Shown here piece after piece: positions 11,242 through 22,152 of a stretch of DNA of 64,000 bases. Position 1 is the first letter of the stretch. Every line of letters begins with the position of its first letter. The notes below the pieces were generated by a model that saw only the letters and a program-made list of their open reading frames with translations, was not told where the DNA came from and did not search any database. Origin of the DNA: Pseudevernia furfuracea (lineage: Eukaryota > Ascomycota > Lecanoromycetes > Lecanorales > Parmeliaceae); the NCBI GenBank assembly GCA_022315425.1, contig JAIUPT010000028.1:248001-312000 (forward strand). Direction: 5' to 3'. The translations under genes and the position numbers were made by a program.

Positions 11242-13614
11242 ATGCAGACCGTGTGGTCAAGAGTTGCGCAAGCACGATGCGTTTGTAATTGTCCCTCCTG
11301 CCTATTGACTACCAAAGCCATCGCTCGACGGGCAACAACAGCCACAGCCCGGCGAACAATCCGTGTCGGCGATATTTTCACAGTCTCTCTTTCCTCGCTA
11401 GCAGCCGGGCTTGCCTTTGCAGACTCCAGGAAGAAAGATGACAGAAGAAAGCAATGGGACAGAGCGATTGGAGAAGCAAGAGCAACGGTGGAAGCAACGG
11501 AGATCCAGCAACAGAGCCGGCTTGCAGCTTTGTCAGATGACGCCAAAGTGGAAGCAATTGGCTACACTAGGGCAGCTGGGTATGACGTTACGACAGAACG
11601 AGCGATCAAAGAGGTGGAGGCTTGGGGCACCCCGAAAAGCGAAGAGCAGGACCTGCGGGTTCCCATACCAGACGATAGAAATGATACCTGGCTTGATGTC
11701 TTCGACTGGGCTCGGGATCAACACAATTTACGAGAAGCGTCTGGATTTCAGGATTGGAAGGGCCCACCATTAAGTTTGCTCAAGAGCCTGTCCAGGGCTC
11801 AGCTGGTTGAGCTCTTGTCAAATGAGCGGCTTCTTCGTCGTTTCTATGGAGGGCCGGATTGCAACAGCTTGGTGGATGAACAGACCAGGTATCCCTTTTC
11901 GATGAAGAAAATCAGGACTTTAGAATGGTCAGTGGCAAAGATGGTTTTGAAGCTACTTATGTACTGTTCCAAAAACTCTTTGGAACCTCGGGAGAATTCA
12001 GATCCTCCTACCAATTCTTTGCTGAGCGAATTCTCAAAAGACGGCGAGACAATACAAAGCAAGCTCGATCACACAAGAGAACGCCTACGCGCCCTACACG
12101 CCGAGCGCAGGAGTGACCCTTATTACGAAGATTTCGAACCCCCACAAGTTCCCAACTACGATGACACAGCAATCGAAGAGATTTTGTATGAACAAACACG
12201 AGAAATGAACGAATCCCTACAAAAATTACTAGACCTCATGAAGGAGGAAACAAGTTTGAGCGATCTCATGTCAAAAATATGCTACAATCTATTGACAGCT
12301 CAGACACCACCAAATACCCACACCTACAACATGCTCCTGGTTCGCTTCTGTGTACTTGAAAAGGAGGGACTAGTCAGGGCGGTCTTGACCTCCATGCGCG
12401 AATCTCATGTACGGCCAAATGAAATCACCCACGCTACGCTTCTACGACACTTCACCGCAACAGGGAATAGACTTGGATTTTTAGAGTACTGGAGGCGTAT
12501 GGAAGGAGTTCACGGAGGGCTAGCCTTGGCACACCCCGACCAATATATCCATCCGGTTGTGGAAGAACGATACCTTGTTTTTGGCCGACATCACCACAAG
12601 GCTGCTGAAAAGGGACGCATGAACGGTCAAGTATACGAGTGGCTGATCATAGGTGCACTACAATTCTTTGGTGGCCAGACCGCTATGCACTACTACCGCA
12701 ACATGATCAGCGAAGGTTGGAGCCCTAGTCTCGGAATCTGGCTGGCTATTCTCCAGGATTGCTGCCATAGGGTAGACTGGACAGTGGGGACCGCGGTGTT
12801 GGAACAGTTGGAAAAAACTGCAGAGAATATATCCACTCTCACATATGAGTGGATGCTGCGTCTTTGCCAGTGCTGCGGACAGCAGGAATACTTCGATCAG
12901 ATACTGTGTAATGGAGTACATTGCGGCGCTTTACCAGCATCTATGTTGGACCTTCCTGATCACGCCAAGGCTGAAGATGTCGCCTTTCTCATCGAGCGTG
13001 CTAAAGATCTTCAACCACGCAAAGCAATCGGTACATTGGAGAAGACGGCCGCAAGGATAAGCCACCGTCTAGGCGACAAGAGCTCTTTCCTGATAGAGAA
13101 CATTTTCCATGATTGCGAGGACGAGGATACGTTGCGCCACACGATCGACCTAACGAACAACAGGTGGAAGGCGAGGCGTGTCCTTCAAAACAAGTTGAAT
13201 ATTATTTCTACAGACATAAACCACACGGTCCTGCGAGTCAATCTTTTGCTGTATGATTCGAAACACTTGTCTTCTGTAAAATTCTGGCTATCAGGACGGG
13301 TTAAGCATCTGGAAAAGGAGCTCGAGCAGAATGCAAATAGTGTCGCGTATGCCTCAAACAGTACCGTGGTGAGAAATAAAAAGATTCAGAGAATCCAGGC
13401 AAGAAGAGCTGAAGATAGAGAAGGCGAGAGCCGCAACTTGGTGGACTTGCCGATCACGGCTAGCTTTCCAGCTGATTATGTGTCTCATCGACCGCCTCGA
13501 GATCGACAACGCGAATTGGCCCAATGGAGTCCGCCTAGCTTATCACCAATGACGAATCCACCAGACGATACATTCTGGAAAGACGTTAAAGAGCAATTGG
13601 CTGCTACGGCATAG
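11242..13614 (+). CDS. mitochondrial PPR-like protein
   Basis: The single-exon frame encodes 790 residues from the ATG at 11242. An upstream TTG at 11155 is rejected because the ATG immediately opens a targeting-like N-terminus rich in Arg, Ala, Ser and Thr (RRATTATARRTIRVGD) with almost no acidic residues. The centre has pentatricopeptide-style helical pairs: NTHTYNMLLVRFCVLEKEG then VRPNEITHATLLRHF, and further on GQVYEWLIIGALQFFGGQTA then GWSPSLGIWLAILQDC. Such fungal proteins generally act in mitochondrial RNA stability or translation. The C-terminal third is charged and may form a coiled coil (ELEQNANSVAYASNSTV, RIQARRAEDREGE). I cannot assign a target RNA. Confidence 0.72.
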   Translation: MQTVWSRVAQARCVCNCPSCLLTTKAIARRATTATARRTIRVGDIFTVSLSSLAAGLAFADSRKKDDRRKQWDRAIGEARATVEATEIQQQSRLAALSDDAKVEAIGYTRAAGYDVTTERAIKEVEAWGTPKSEEQDLRVPIPDDRNDTWLDVFDWARDQHNLREASGFQDWKGPPLSLLKSLSRAQLVELLSNERLLRRFYGGPDCNSLVDEQTRYPFSMKKIRTLEWSVAKMVLKLLMYCSKNSLEPRENSDPPTNSLLSEFSKDGETIQSKLDHTRERLRALHAERRSDPYYEDFEPPQVPNYDDTAIEEILYEQTREMNESLQKLLDLMKEETSLSDLMSKICYNLLTAQTPPNTHTYNMLLVRFCVLEKEGLVRAVLTSMRESHVRPNEITHATLLRHFTATGNRLGFLEYWRRMEGVHGGLALAHPDQYIHPVVEERYLVFGRHHHKAAEKGRMNGQVYEWLIIGALQFFGGQTAMHYYRNMISEGWSPSLGIWLAILQDCCHRVDWTVGTAVLEQLEKTAENISTLTYEWMLRLCQCCGQQEYFDQILCNGVHCGALPASMLDLPDHAKAEDVAFLIERAKDLQPRKAIGTLEKTAARISHRLGDKSSFLIENIFHDCEDEDTLRHTIDLTNNRWKARRVLQNKLNIISTDINHTVLRVNLLLYDSKHLSSVKFWLSGRVKHLEKELEQNANSVAYASNSTVVRNKKIQRIQARRAEDREGESRNLVDLPITASFPADYVSHRPPRDRQRELAQWSPPSLSPMTNPPDDTFWKDVKEQLAATA

Positions 13615-14206
13615 CAATCGCTGTTCTACAGCAACCACTAATCCTCAAGTCGCCAACGACCAACATCACGCAGGGTGCGCGTTGGAACTACAGGTTCTGG
13701 AAGCTCTTCTTGAGTACAGGATCTGACAAGGAAAGACAGAATCACGAATTTTGCATAGCGCGGAGGCCCAGGAAGCATTAGCGTTATCAGACATGATGGA
13801 AGTCGTGGCCGATAAGGATGGAGGATGTGTAGATATGGTGCTCAATGTACATAACAAAGCATCTGGTTCTAATTATGTAGCTGCACAGACTCATTGTCTA
13901 ACACAGGCCATCTTCCCAACATTGAATCCCTTAGGAAGCAACTCTGCTATCACCCGTATCAGAAAAAGTCTACTACGATTTTCATGTCAGAGGACCTATC
14001 AACAAAGGTTTAATTGCACAAGATACAACAAAGGTCTATCAATAACTAATGTACTCGTATCCAGTGTATGTATCCAAGGTACCAGACAAGCCAGTCTGGT
14101 ATCCAGACCAACTAAAAGCCGCCCATATCTTTCCAAGCATCAACAAGCACCAAAGCGAAATCTCTCTGTCAACACTGTTTCCATCTCCAGTTTCCATCTC
14201 CACCTT
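13615..14206. other. convergent intergenic region
   Basis: Region between the 3' ends of the PPR-like gene and the secreted protein gene. A minus-strand frame at 13666-13857 (63 codons) is present but has no supporting motif. Confidence 0.4.
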
Positions 14207-15340
14207 TTAATCCCCATTGATAGTCAAATCAATCGGCTTGGGCGGCCAAAAAGTCGTCACGAAGCTCGGATTATGATGACTGAAATCATCGTATTTCATC
14301 AGGAACTTGTCCCTGCAGATCGGCTCGCACACATCCGCCACGACCTGATGGACCTCGGACCAGGTATGCACGCCATGACGGTCATAGTTCCTCTTGTGGT
14401 CGTGGAACTTCAGCTCCCTGCTCCCGTCGCGCCACGGCTTGACGCACAGTTCTTCCTTCGCGTCGCAAAACCATTCCGTCATGGGCTTGTTTCGGCCGTC
14501 ATCGTCATCGCCGCCGGCCATTGCCCAGCAGTGTTCTGATAAACCCTTGCCGCTCGTGATGCGGTGGCTGATGTCCATGGCGGATTGAGCGGGACCGCAA
14601 ACCCAGTTGAAGGAGTAGATGTTGCCGAGTATTTGGGAGTAGTATTCGAAGTTCATGTAGGCGGCGACTTGGGCTTGCGGGTTAGTGTAGTAGTCTTCGG
14701 CGGAGCAGATGCAGGAGGTTTGGCGCAAGGAGTCGAGGTTCGAGGACCACCAGACCGGGTCCCAGATTTGGAGGTACTTGGCCCAGTCGCCGTCGTGGAT
14801 GGGGCCGGGGTAGGAGGTGTTCCAGGGTTGGTAGAAGCTTGGGTTATCGACGGGAAGGCTGTCAGCGAGGATAGGAGTGGTTTCTTTAACGGTATCACTG
14901 AGCATTCTAGTGGGGATACCGTTGAGGATGCCGAAAGAGCCGGGGGTGGGTGATGCGACTTTGGAGTCATAGATGACGGAGAGGTTTGGGCTGGTGGTGG
15001 GGATTGGATGAATAAATGTTTCGAGGGGAGACTCGGTGACATTAGGATCGGGAGACATCATGGTGACGGTGACATTAGGATTTGCAGAAGTCATGGTGAC
15101 GGTGGCGTTAGGATTTGCAGACGTCATGGTGACGGTGACTTCAACATCTGCCATGGTGACAGTGACATTAGAATTTGCAGACATCATAGTGACCATGGTG
15201 GTGGGTGTGGGAGAAATCATTGCAGCGGTCTGCATGAGTACGCTGGTTTGCTGTAGTGCGGCGGTTTGCTGGAGTGACGCTGTGACTTGAAAGGCTGCGA
15301 AGCCAAAGATCAAGAGCAGCTGGCTCCAAGTGTGCTGCAT
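14207..15340 (-). CDS. secreted protein with Thr-rich repeats
   Basis: A single exon encodes 377 residues. The N-terminus has a signal peptide (SQLLLIFGFAAFQVTAS). Residues about 45-105 form a low-complexity block of 11-residue repeats of the type TSANPNVTVTM, rich in Thr, Val and N-glycosylation sequons; this should be an extended, glycosylated spacer. The C-terminal 200 residues form a compact domain with many Trp and Cys residues (TSCICSAEDYYTNPQAQ, FNWVCGPAQSAMD, EHCWAMAGGDDDDGR, EWFCDAKEELCVKPW, CEPICRDKF). About ten cysteines suggest disulfide bonds. I recognise no enzyme motif. The architecture fits an extracellular or wall-attached protein of filamentous fungi. Confidence 0.8.
   Translation of the reverse strand: MQHTWSQLLLIFGFAAFQVTASLQQTAALQQTSVLMQTAAMISPTPTTMVTMMSANSNVTVTMADVEVTVTMTSANPNATVTMTSANPNVTVTMMSPDPNVTESPLETFIHPIPTTSPNLSVIYDSKVASPTPGSFGILNGIPTRMLSDTVKETTPILADSLPVDNPSFYQPWNTSYPGPIHDGDWAKYLQIWDPVWWSSNLDSLRQTSCICSAEDYYTNPQAQVAAYMNFEYYSQILGNIYSFNWVCGPAQSAMDISHRITSGKGLSEHCWAMAGGDDDDGRNKPMTEWFCDAKEELCVKPWRDGSRELKFHDHKRNYDRHGVHTWSEVHQVVADVCEPICRDKFLMKYDDFSHHNPSFVTTFWPPKPIDLTINGD
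15040..15198. repeat. 33-bp coding tandem repeat
   Basis: Three consecutive 33-bp units (15040, 15073, 15106) are followed by a shortened 27-bp unit (15139) and another 33-bp unit (15166-15198). All lengths are multiples of three, so the frame of the secreted protein is kept. Each unit encodes a variant of TSANPNVTVTM. Confidence 0.9.
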
Positions 15341-15856
15341 GTTGTTGTGATGTCTTGATCTTGTAGTTGAGAGTTGTTCTGCGTGTTGGAGTGAGGTTGA
15401 GGAAGGAAGAAGAGAAAGTCAGATCTGGTAACTTTATGCAATCTGGAAATTGGAATATCTGCGATTATCCGCAGGGAGAAGAGTAAAATTCGATATGGTT
15501 CAGTTGCAATGCAATAGGCTTAGCTCCTAGGTGTGGTAGCCTACCGTAGCGGGTTTGAGAGAATATGAGGAACTTTGTTGAGGGAATTAAATGGCCAAGC
15601 CTTTGGGTGAAGATTATATTGCAATCAAGGCACAACAGGCAACACGTCATTTGGTGGGTGTCAGAGCTGTCCTGCAAGCAAGGCAAAAATGGAAAGGAAT
15701 TTGTATGGCGTCCTGCCTTCCACAGAGTTCTAGAAGCTTAAAAGTAACCGCCGCTTGGGTAGGAGGAAGGACCTTTTAAAGGCAAGCATGTAGCCAGGGG
15801 CTTATTCAGGCGATGCATTGCACTCGTTGGACCAGTGACAGGGCAAGAAGTCGTCA
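15341..15856. other. intergenic, nothing recognised
   Basis: Promoter of the secreted protein gene and 3' flank of the Trm2 gene. Confidence 0.45.
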
Positions 15857-17689
15857 TCACACTGCTTTGGGAACCGTAGTCCGAGCAAGTATAGCAACTC
15901 CCTCGACATGACCAGTCTGTGGGAAGAAGTCGAATCCCCGGAGACTTTCAATCTCGTATCTGCAGTCTCCTACACCTTCAACCAGAACTCCAACGTCTCT
16001 GGATTGTGTATGTACATTACAACTGACATAGACGACTCTGCGAGGAGCGAATTTGAGCAGCTGTTGTAGGAAAGGGTCGTCGCAACCTTTCCTGGGCGGA
16101 TCAATTATTACAACTGTCTTTTCAGGTGGGTATGTCACTTGCTCAAAGAGCTTCGATGCATCTGCGGTCATAAATGATGCGTTAGACACTTTGTTGATGG
16201 CGGCATTTTCTCTGGCGGAGGCAATGGAGGCTCCTGCAATGTCGATACCCATCGACGAGGAAAAAAGTGACGAGAGGGTAATGGTAAAGAGCCCAGAGCC
16301 GCAGTAGGCATCGATTAAATATTTGATAGACTTCTCATTCTCTTGTGATGACCCTGGAATGATACGCTGCCGGATGTAGTCGGTAAACTTAGGGAGAATT
16401 GAGTTATTGTTTTGAAAGAAAGCGCCAGCTGTATTCCTGAACTCGAAATCATCGATATACTCTGTCGATATAGCTCTTGGGTCGGTTATGCAGGTCTTCT
16501 CCTCAATGAATGGTGAAAGTGCCGGAGGGCTACAGTTCATACTGGCTTTGCTTGGTGCACCATTGGATCCGTTTGCAGTGTTTGACGAAGGCTCTCTCTC
16601 CATTGGGGCATCCTTGTTGTCAGCCTGATCAGAATTTGAGTCTGATTTTCCAAGCTCTGGCTGCAGTTTTGTCTTCCTCAGGGTGTTTTCTCGGAGCAGA
16701 ATCGTTGCACCCTTCGTGTAATTTGCGATTTCTTCTCTGATTCGCTTCCGCTCAGTCCTCATCCCTTCTCTGACTATACCGGTGCCAATGGGGCAGTCTT
16801 CTATATCTATTGTCTTGCGGGTACCCTTTAGCTGGAAGCCTATTGGTGGGACTTCCTCAAACCCTTTTCGCTCTGATGGATCGCTGCGCTTTGCTTTCCT
16901 CGTCATGCTCCCTGGCGGTCCGTCAAAATGCGGCGTCAATTTCGTGCGATAGCCATACTGCAGAGGCGATCCAATTGTATCGCCAATAACAGGGATAACA
17001 TTGGGCGTCAAGCCAGAGAAGTTGCGGTACGCCTTTTCAACAACACTCTTTTTGTGCCGCAGTTGCAGCTCGTATGGCAGCATCTGAATTTGACATCCCG
17101 CGCAACGGGTGAAATACGGGCATTGAGCAAGGCTATCATCGCGCTGAGGCGCAGGTGTAATGACCTTGAGAAAGTCTGTTAATGTGTAATGCGCTTGAGC
17201 AAATTGGTTGATGACTTTTGCTTGTACAAGATCGCCAGGAACTGTAAATGGTACGACGTAGACATGATCAGACGTAGATGAAAGACCCAGGCCTTCACCA
17301 GTAGAAGCTAGTTCGGAAATCTTCACTTCGACGTCCGTAAAACGCTCTGGCGGAGAGTATGAAAAGGCTTCCGCGGGATTTCCGTCACCAGTCTTATTTT
17401 CTGTTTGCTCAGCTTGCTTCAAAGCTCTATGTTTTGACAGCAGAGATTTGATATCCGCCAAGAGCACCACTTCATTTGATCCATCATTGACCGGCTTGGA
17501 TGCAAGTTTCTGGCGCTTTGCAGCTTTGCCTTGGTGATATTGCTTGTTTGTCATCGCAACGCAGCCATAGAACCTTGGTAGACTGCTTTTAATTTTGCGT
17601 ACTGTAAGTATTGTCGTTGGAAAAGCTCTCGACTGCCACATGCCATTGCCAATGGCGCCTCCAAGCTTTTGAAAATGTTGGATGTTCAT
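15857..17689 (-). CDS. trm2: tRNA (uracil-5-)-methyltransferase Trm2
   Basis: Trm2 methylates U54 in the T-loop of tRNA using S-adenosylmethionine. The frame shows the TrmA/RumA order: a TRAM-type RNA-binding domain (ISELASTGEGLGLSS ... VPFTVPGDLVQAKV), a cysteine cluster CPYFTRCAGCQIQ like the Fe-S site of RumA, the SAM loop DAYCGSGLFTITLSS, the motif IIDPPRKGCDDP, and the catalytic cysteine in YVSCNVHTQSRDV near the end. The open frame reaches 17833 and overlaps the divergent uS5m start, so a later ATG is used. Candidates are 17689 (chosen), 17641 and 17554. The first 45 residues from 17689 lack acidic residues and are basic (TILTVRKIKSSLPRF), like a mitochondrial presequence; starting at 17554 would remove it. 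Confidence 0.93.
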   Translation of the reverse strand: MNIQHFQKLGGAIGNGMWQSRAFPTTILTVRKIKSSLPRFYGCVAMTNKQYHQGKAAKRQKLASKPVNDGSNEVVLLADIKSLLSKHRALKQAEQTENKTGDGNPAEAFSYSPPERFTDVEVKISELASTGEGLGLSSTSDHVYVVPFTVPGDLVQAKVINQFAQAHYTLTDFLKVITPAPQRDDSLAQCPYFTRCAGCQIQMLPYELQLRHKKSVVEKAYRNFSGLTPNVIPVIGDTIGSPLQYGYRTKLTPHFDGPPGSMTRKAKRSDPSERKGFEEVPPIGFQLKGTRKTIDIEDCPIGTGIVREGMRTERKRIREEIANYTKGATILLRENTLRKTKLQPELGKSDSNSDQADNKDAPMEREPSSNTANGSNGAPSKASMNCSPPALSPFIEEKTCITDPRAISTEYIDDFEFRNTAGAFFQNNNSILPKFTDYIRQRIIPGSSQENEKSIKYLIDAYCGSGLFTITLSSLFSSSMGIDIAGASIASARENAAINKVSNASFMTADASKLFEQVTYPPEKTVVIIDPPRKGCDDPFLQQLLKFAPRRVVYVSCNVHTQSRDVGVLVEGVGDCRYEIESLRGFDFFPQTGHVEGVAILARTTVPKAV

Positions 17690-17813
17690 TTGTCGGCAAA
17701 CTTTCCCTTCCTCGCAAGCGCACTGAAGCGCGCGTATTTTCCTTTGTCTCGCGCCATCAAAGAACGATCGGAGGGGAGAGCGGAGGTGAAGATCTGGTTT
17801 ATCCCAAGTAGAC
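17690..17813. promoter_or_regulatory. short bidirectional promoter, trm2 / uS5m
   Basis: The divergent start codons are only about 125 bp apart if the longest Trm2 start is used, and up to 260 bp apart with the shortest. Both genes act in RNA or translation functions, so shared control is plausible. Confidence 0.5.
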
Positions 17814-19069
17814 ATGAGTGGCCCCACCCTCATGCGCTTCCTTTCCTCCGAGTCTGCCGCGTCCTCTCGATGTCTACGACGAGGTCTCCACTACTCAAAC
17901 CAACTCCACCAACGCCCTGGACTTCCAAACATACCCACCCAAGCCCCCAGAAACACTTCACGTAAGGATGTCGCTAGAAAGAAAACTACCGCCGATGACT
18001 TCAAAGTCTACTCAGAGGAGGACAAAAAGAAGCTAACGACGCATCTCAACTACACCCCAGCCCAGCTCGCCGCAATCGAAGCCGGAGAAGCAGCCATAGA
18101 CCCGAAAGACTTGGCTGAGCAGGCTACGATGCGAGAAGATCCGTTTGCCTTCCAATACTATGACGATTTCGCTACCATCCACCCTGTCATTGATAAGCCT
18201 ATCCGAGCACCCGAGGAGAACTACGACCCAAAGCTACGGTATAAGAATGAAGACGAGATAGCGGAGGATTTTGTAAAATTTATAGAAGAGTCGCCTGAGA
18301 ATGCTACGAAGTTGGACTACATGAAGTTCATCGACAATATGCGGTTAACAGTGGGTAAAGAGGAGGCAGAGCGGAACCCGGTCAGCTCGCTGGCACCGAA
18401 GATACCCAAGGGGCTTGAAGCTTTAAAACAACCCGGAATCGGCAAGCCAGGCGAAGCTGAGATTGATCCTAACATGAAGAGATTGATGCGGCAAACGGGT
18501 TTCTCTCTAGATGAGATCAGGAGATTCAGAGTGAAGAACTTGGTCTCACACCGCGTGGTCAATCAGACGAGAATGGGAAAGATACAGAGCATTTATTTCC
18601 TGACGGTTGCAGGAAATGGGAAAGGACTGTTGGGAATTGGTGAGGGCAAATCTACAGAGGCGGAGGACGCAAGGAGGCAGGCGCATTATGCAGCGATACG
18701 GAACGTACAGCCAATACCTCGGTATGAGGATCGGACGATTTACGGAGACGTGAAGGTGAAGATGGGGGCCGTGGAGTTAGAGCTGATGACGAGACCGCCA
18801 GGTATGTACAATCATAAAAGGTGTACAGGAAGGCGCTGACTTTGTACTCAGGGTTTGGGATTCGATGTCAAGACAAAATTTTTGAGATGTGCCGGTGCGC
18901 AGGAATATCAGATCTAGCCGCACGTGTCACACGGTCACGAAATCCTATGAATACGATTAAAGCGACGTTTCAGGCGCTGCTGAGCCAGAAGATGCCGGAA
19001 GAGGTAGCGAGAGGACTGGGGAAGAAACTTGTGGATGTACGCAAGGTATATTATGGTGGGAATGTATAG
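17814..19069 (+). CDS. mrps5: mitochondrial ribosomal protein uS5m
   Basis: This is a component of the small mitochondrial ribosomal subunit. Two exons, 17814-18801 and 18852-19069, give 401 residues. The N-terminus is a presequence-like region (SSRCLRRGLHYSNQ). A long fungal-specific segment follows. The S5 N-terminal RNA-binding domain begins near residue 235 with RRFRVKNLVSHRVVNQTRMG and contains FLTVAGNGKGLLGIGEGKS. The S5 C-terminal domain follows (MTRPPGFGIRCQDKIFEMC, AGISDLAARVTRSRNPMNTI). The second exon is required for the C-terminal domain; without splicing the frame ends 13 codons after the donor. Confidence 0.95.
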
Positions 19070-21433
19070 CATTGTATCATAAGAGTTTGTACATAATGCA
19101 TCATGGCAAGGCGTCAAGGATGCTCGAGAGCCCCTATCATCCTCATCAAAGCCATCGAATTGCTGCTCATATAGCCGTAGACCTTGGGAGACCCTTCATT
19201 CAACATAGTCACTCCTCCTATTGGGTATCTCTCCATGCAGTCCTCTTTATAACGCCAACCAACGAAACCTAAACGCCCTGCCCTCCCTCAATCTCTCTTT
19301 ACCCCTGCCCCTCTCCTTCCTCCCCACTATAGATCTGCTGCTGCAACACGATGCTGTACACGCTTGCCTTCAGCAACGTGCACACCAGACTCATCTTCCT
19401 CTCCAGCATTCGTAGTCCGTCCAGAATTTCCGCAGAAGGGCGTTCGGCGAGAGAGGAGAGGACATTGGAGAGCTAGAAAGTCGCTCAAGTCAGCAGTCAA
19501 GCTCGGAGATGCCAAGGCCCTGGGAGAGCAGGAAAGCGGGACGTGCTTTGTCTAGATTGTCAAGGAGGAGCGCATATTCGTCTAACACTTCTTGCTCAAG
19601 GGGGCTGCACGCGGTAGCTTGATCGGAGGGAGGCAGAGCGTCTGCCATTGAATTGTAGGGTCACCACGATCGAAGCATGAAATGATTTAATGAGTCTTGA
19701 GGAAGCTTTGAGTACTGCGCGTCTGTGAGCCAGGCGCGCTGGACCGCGCCTGTGTAAATGTTTATCGTGTTTATCTGACGACTCATGCAGCTTGGTCACC
19801 ATGGGCCAATGACAGGCAGGTTGGCAAACTTGCCAAGGTGACAGAAATCTGCCCTCTCTGAGTCTAGGGTGAGCGCTGCTTTATCCTCGCGTGATACGGG
19901 TGAGGGTCGCGCGAGCCTGGCTCGCCTGGGTGCTCCTAGGTGCTCCTGGGTGACTGCGCCCCCTTGAACGTGGGGGGACTGCTGCCTGATTGCTATTCTT
20001 ATAAAAAAGTATTACGTGTCCTGTTCCTCCCCCAGGAACGCGCAGCTCGTCTTGAGTAAGACTAATGGTCTAGTTGAGATTTAGGCTGCGCAGTATTTCT
20101 ATAGAAAAGCGGCGGCGAGAGGAAAAAGACTTTATGATCAAACGGCGGTCCCTCTACAACTACTCCTCCAGTTTCTCTACCTCCTCACTTTTGCCATACC
20201 TCCTCACTTTTGCCAATTTGATGGTCCTCTATTCACTTGCCCTCTAATAGCCCTGGTCTGCTTTACTAATCCGATCAGCTACCGAGTTCTCTTCTACCGC
20301 CCCAATGTTGGTCGAAGGCTGCGATGATCTCTGACTTCCGACAATCCCTCCAAGTTCACCCCTTCCCTCTCGTTCAACGGCGTCCGGTTTCCCTTCAGAC
20401 CTTTACAAGTATAATTCTTCAACCCTGATACTCCTCCCACGCAAATTACCCGAGTTATTCGGTTCGGTCTCCTCAATGCTTCCTGGTCCATTCCAGCTCG
20501 CCTTCCTCCATTCGCAACGGTGACGTTACGGTCAGCCTCAGCTGGTATATATGTACCATCCGTCATAGCCATAGCCATAAAGAGAACGTCAGGTGAGCGG
20601 AATCAACCAGAGGCTTTTGGGTATAGCGCTGCGGATCCGATAGCTTGGGAGTGTTTGGATGACACTATGCACATAGGTTAGGTAGTTAGCCGCGACTCTG
20701 AAGGGCATCAACGTGGTGATGACACCTAGCAGCATTCAAAAGGCGGTAGTTGGGCGTGCCCGTAGCAGCATGTCTCGAGCTTTGCAAAGATGAAGGTCTA
20801 CCGCACTGACACCAGACTGCGGAAATTTATGGATCAATGGCGAGCGGTAGTAGGCGTGCAAAGATTCGGACTTAAGGCTGCTGTGAAGACTCGTGCTAGG
20901 CTCCCAGCAAGGCAAAAGTTCGCGCCCGCCTAGCCAGCTCGGCTTGAAGACTTCATATCACAGTAACTGCCGAGAGGCGACGATGGATACATTTAAGGAA
21001 GATAGCGAGACTTCAGCCTTCAGCGGGATATGGATCAGATACCAGATTCTCATGTGGAGAGCGTGCCAGTAATTGCTGCGGAATTTGGGGCAGAATTATC
21101 AGGGATCGAGCACGCTTGGTCTGGCTTTCGAAAGGGGATGGCTGGAGATCAGCAGTATCAAGAAGAGAAAGGGGCCATAATCAGGGAAACCCGACCCTAG
21201 CGGTCCCCAGCGAATTACCCATGGGATATGTAAGCATGGTGACTGAGTTTTACAAAGGACTTCGTAGCCTCTGCGGGAAGCTCAGACGCTGAGATTCGAA
21301 GTAGGCAATACCTATCATATGGACTGTCTGAGACACATAATACATCTGTGCGACATAGAAATCTTTCCTGCTGTTGTGATAGGCAAAGAACGAGGGTCCA
21401 TAAGTAAAGCAAATGCAAACGCGAAATCACCGC
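19070..21433. other. gene-poor intergenic region
   Basis: About 2.4 kb with no gene that I can support. There are pyrimidine-rich stretches, short repeats (a TGCTCC-containing repeat near 19930 and an 18-bp duplication at 20179), and a minus-strand frame at 20294-20578 with no recognisable motif. Confidence 0.5.
20179..20215. repeat. 18-bp direct repeat, two copies
   Basis: The unit ACCTCCTCACTTTTGCCA occurs twice, separated by one T (period 19). It lies in a pyrimidine-rich intergenic stretch. Confidence 0.85.
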
Positions 21434-22152
21434 TCAAAGAGGAAATCGAAGATAATCATTGAAGGAACTCCAATCCTGCATCGATAGTCTTCGAGCCAGG
21501 GTAAGGCTTTTGCAACCTAAGTTATGGTTGTTCTGTGTCCAATCTTTCCTCTGGCAGTTCTTGTTCACTGTGAGCATACTATCCTTCTTTTCGAGACTCA
21601 GGGCGTACCTTGCCGCAGTACCAACGCAGTGCGCACCGACCGCACTTCGATATCGACTTTCCTGTTTCTCCGCAGATCTGGCAACATGCTGGCTGTACTG
21701 TCATTGTATCACTGATGTTGATGACATCCACTAACGGAAGATGAATGCTCTACAAGATCAGCGGAATTTTGTTACTGTCTTTGAGGACGAACCTGTATGG
21801 TACACATATCTTCTTGTCGGATACCAATCGTCATGTCCACGAAATGATGCTGATGAGGATAGAGGATGGCTATAGTGTCGCCTATCCTGAAGTTTTCAGA
21901 TACTGGTTGCTCTCCGCCCTCCGGATAGAAAGCCACGGGAAATTCATGTCCAGCTCTATCACGAACATGGAGGCGTAATCGAATGAAAAATTCCACATGG
22001 ATTACTTCCACGAGCAAGCACCAGTGCCGTGATGGCCGAAAGTAATAACCGTCGTTCGTGGAATAATACTGAAGGTCAATTCCGTCCTCTACAGGGCAGG
22101 AAAGGAAGCTCGGAAAAGCCAGCAGATCATGAAGACCTTGGGTTTCCGGCAT
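21434..22152 (-). CDS. MYND-type zinc-finger protein
   Basis: Three exons, 22152-21793, 21749-21609 and 21559-21434, join in phase 0 and encode 208 residues. The N-terminal half is a fungal-specific domain with GHEFPVAFYPEGGEQP, RIGDTIAILYPHQHHFVDMT and VGIR-like GIRQED. The C-terminal part is a complete MYND finger: CQICGETGKSISKCGRC, then WYCGKNCQRKDWTQNNH and a final GC. All eight Cys/His ligands are present. MYND fingers bind proline-rich partners rather than DNA. Intron 2 must end at AACAAG; splicing at the upstream CACAG would shift the frame and lose the last ligands. The gene is divergent from a DUF4470 gene 600 bp away, and MYND fingers and DUF4470 domains are often linked in fungi. 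Confidence 0.85.

Noticed and set aside
13751..14539. 262-codon plus-strand frame
   Set aside because: It overlaps the 3' part of the secreted protein gene on the other strand, and its composition matches an antisense shadow.
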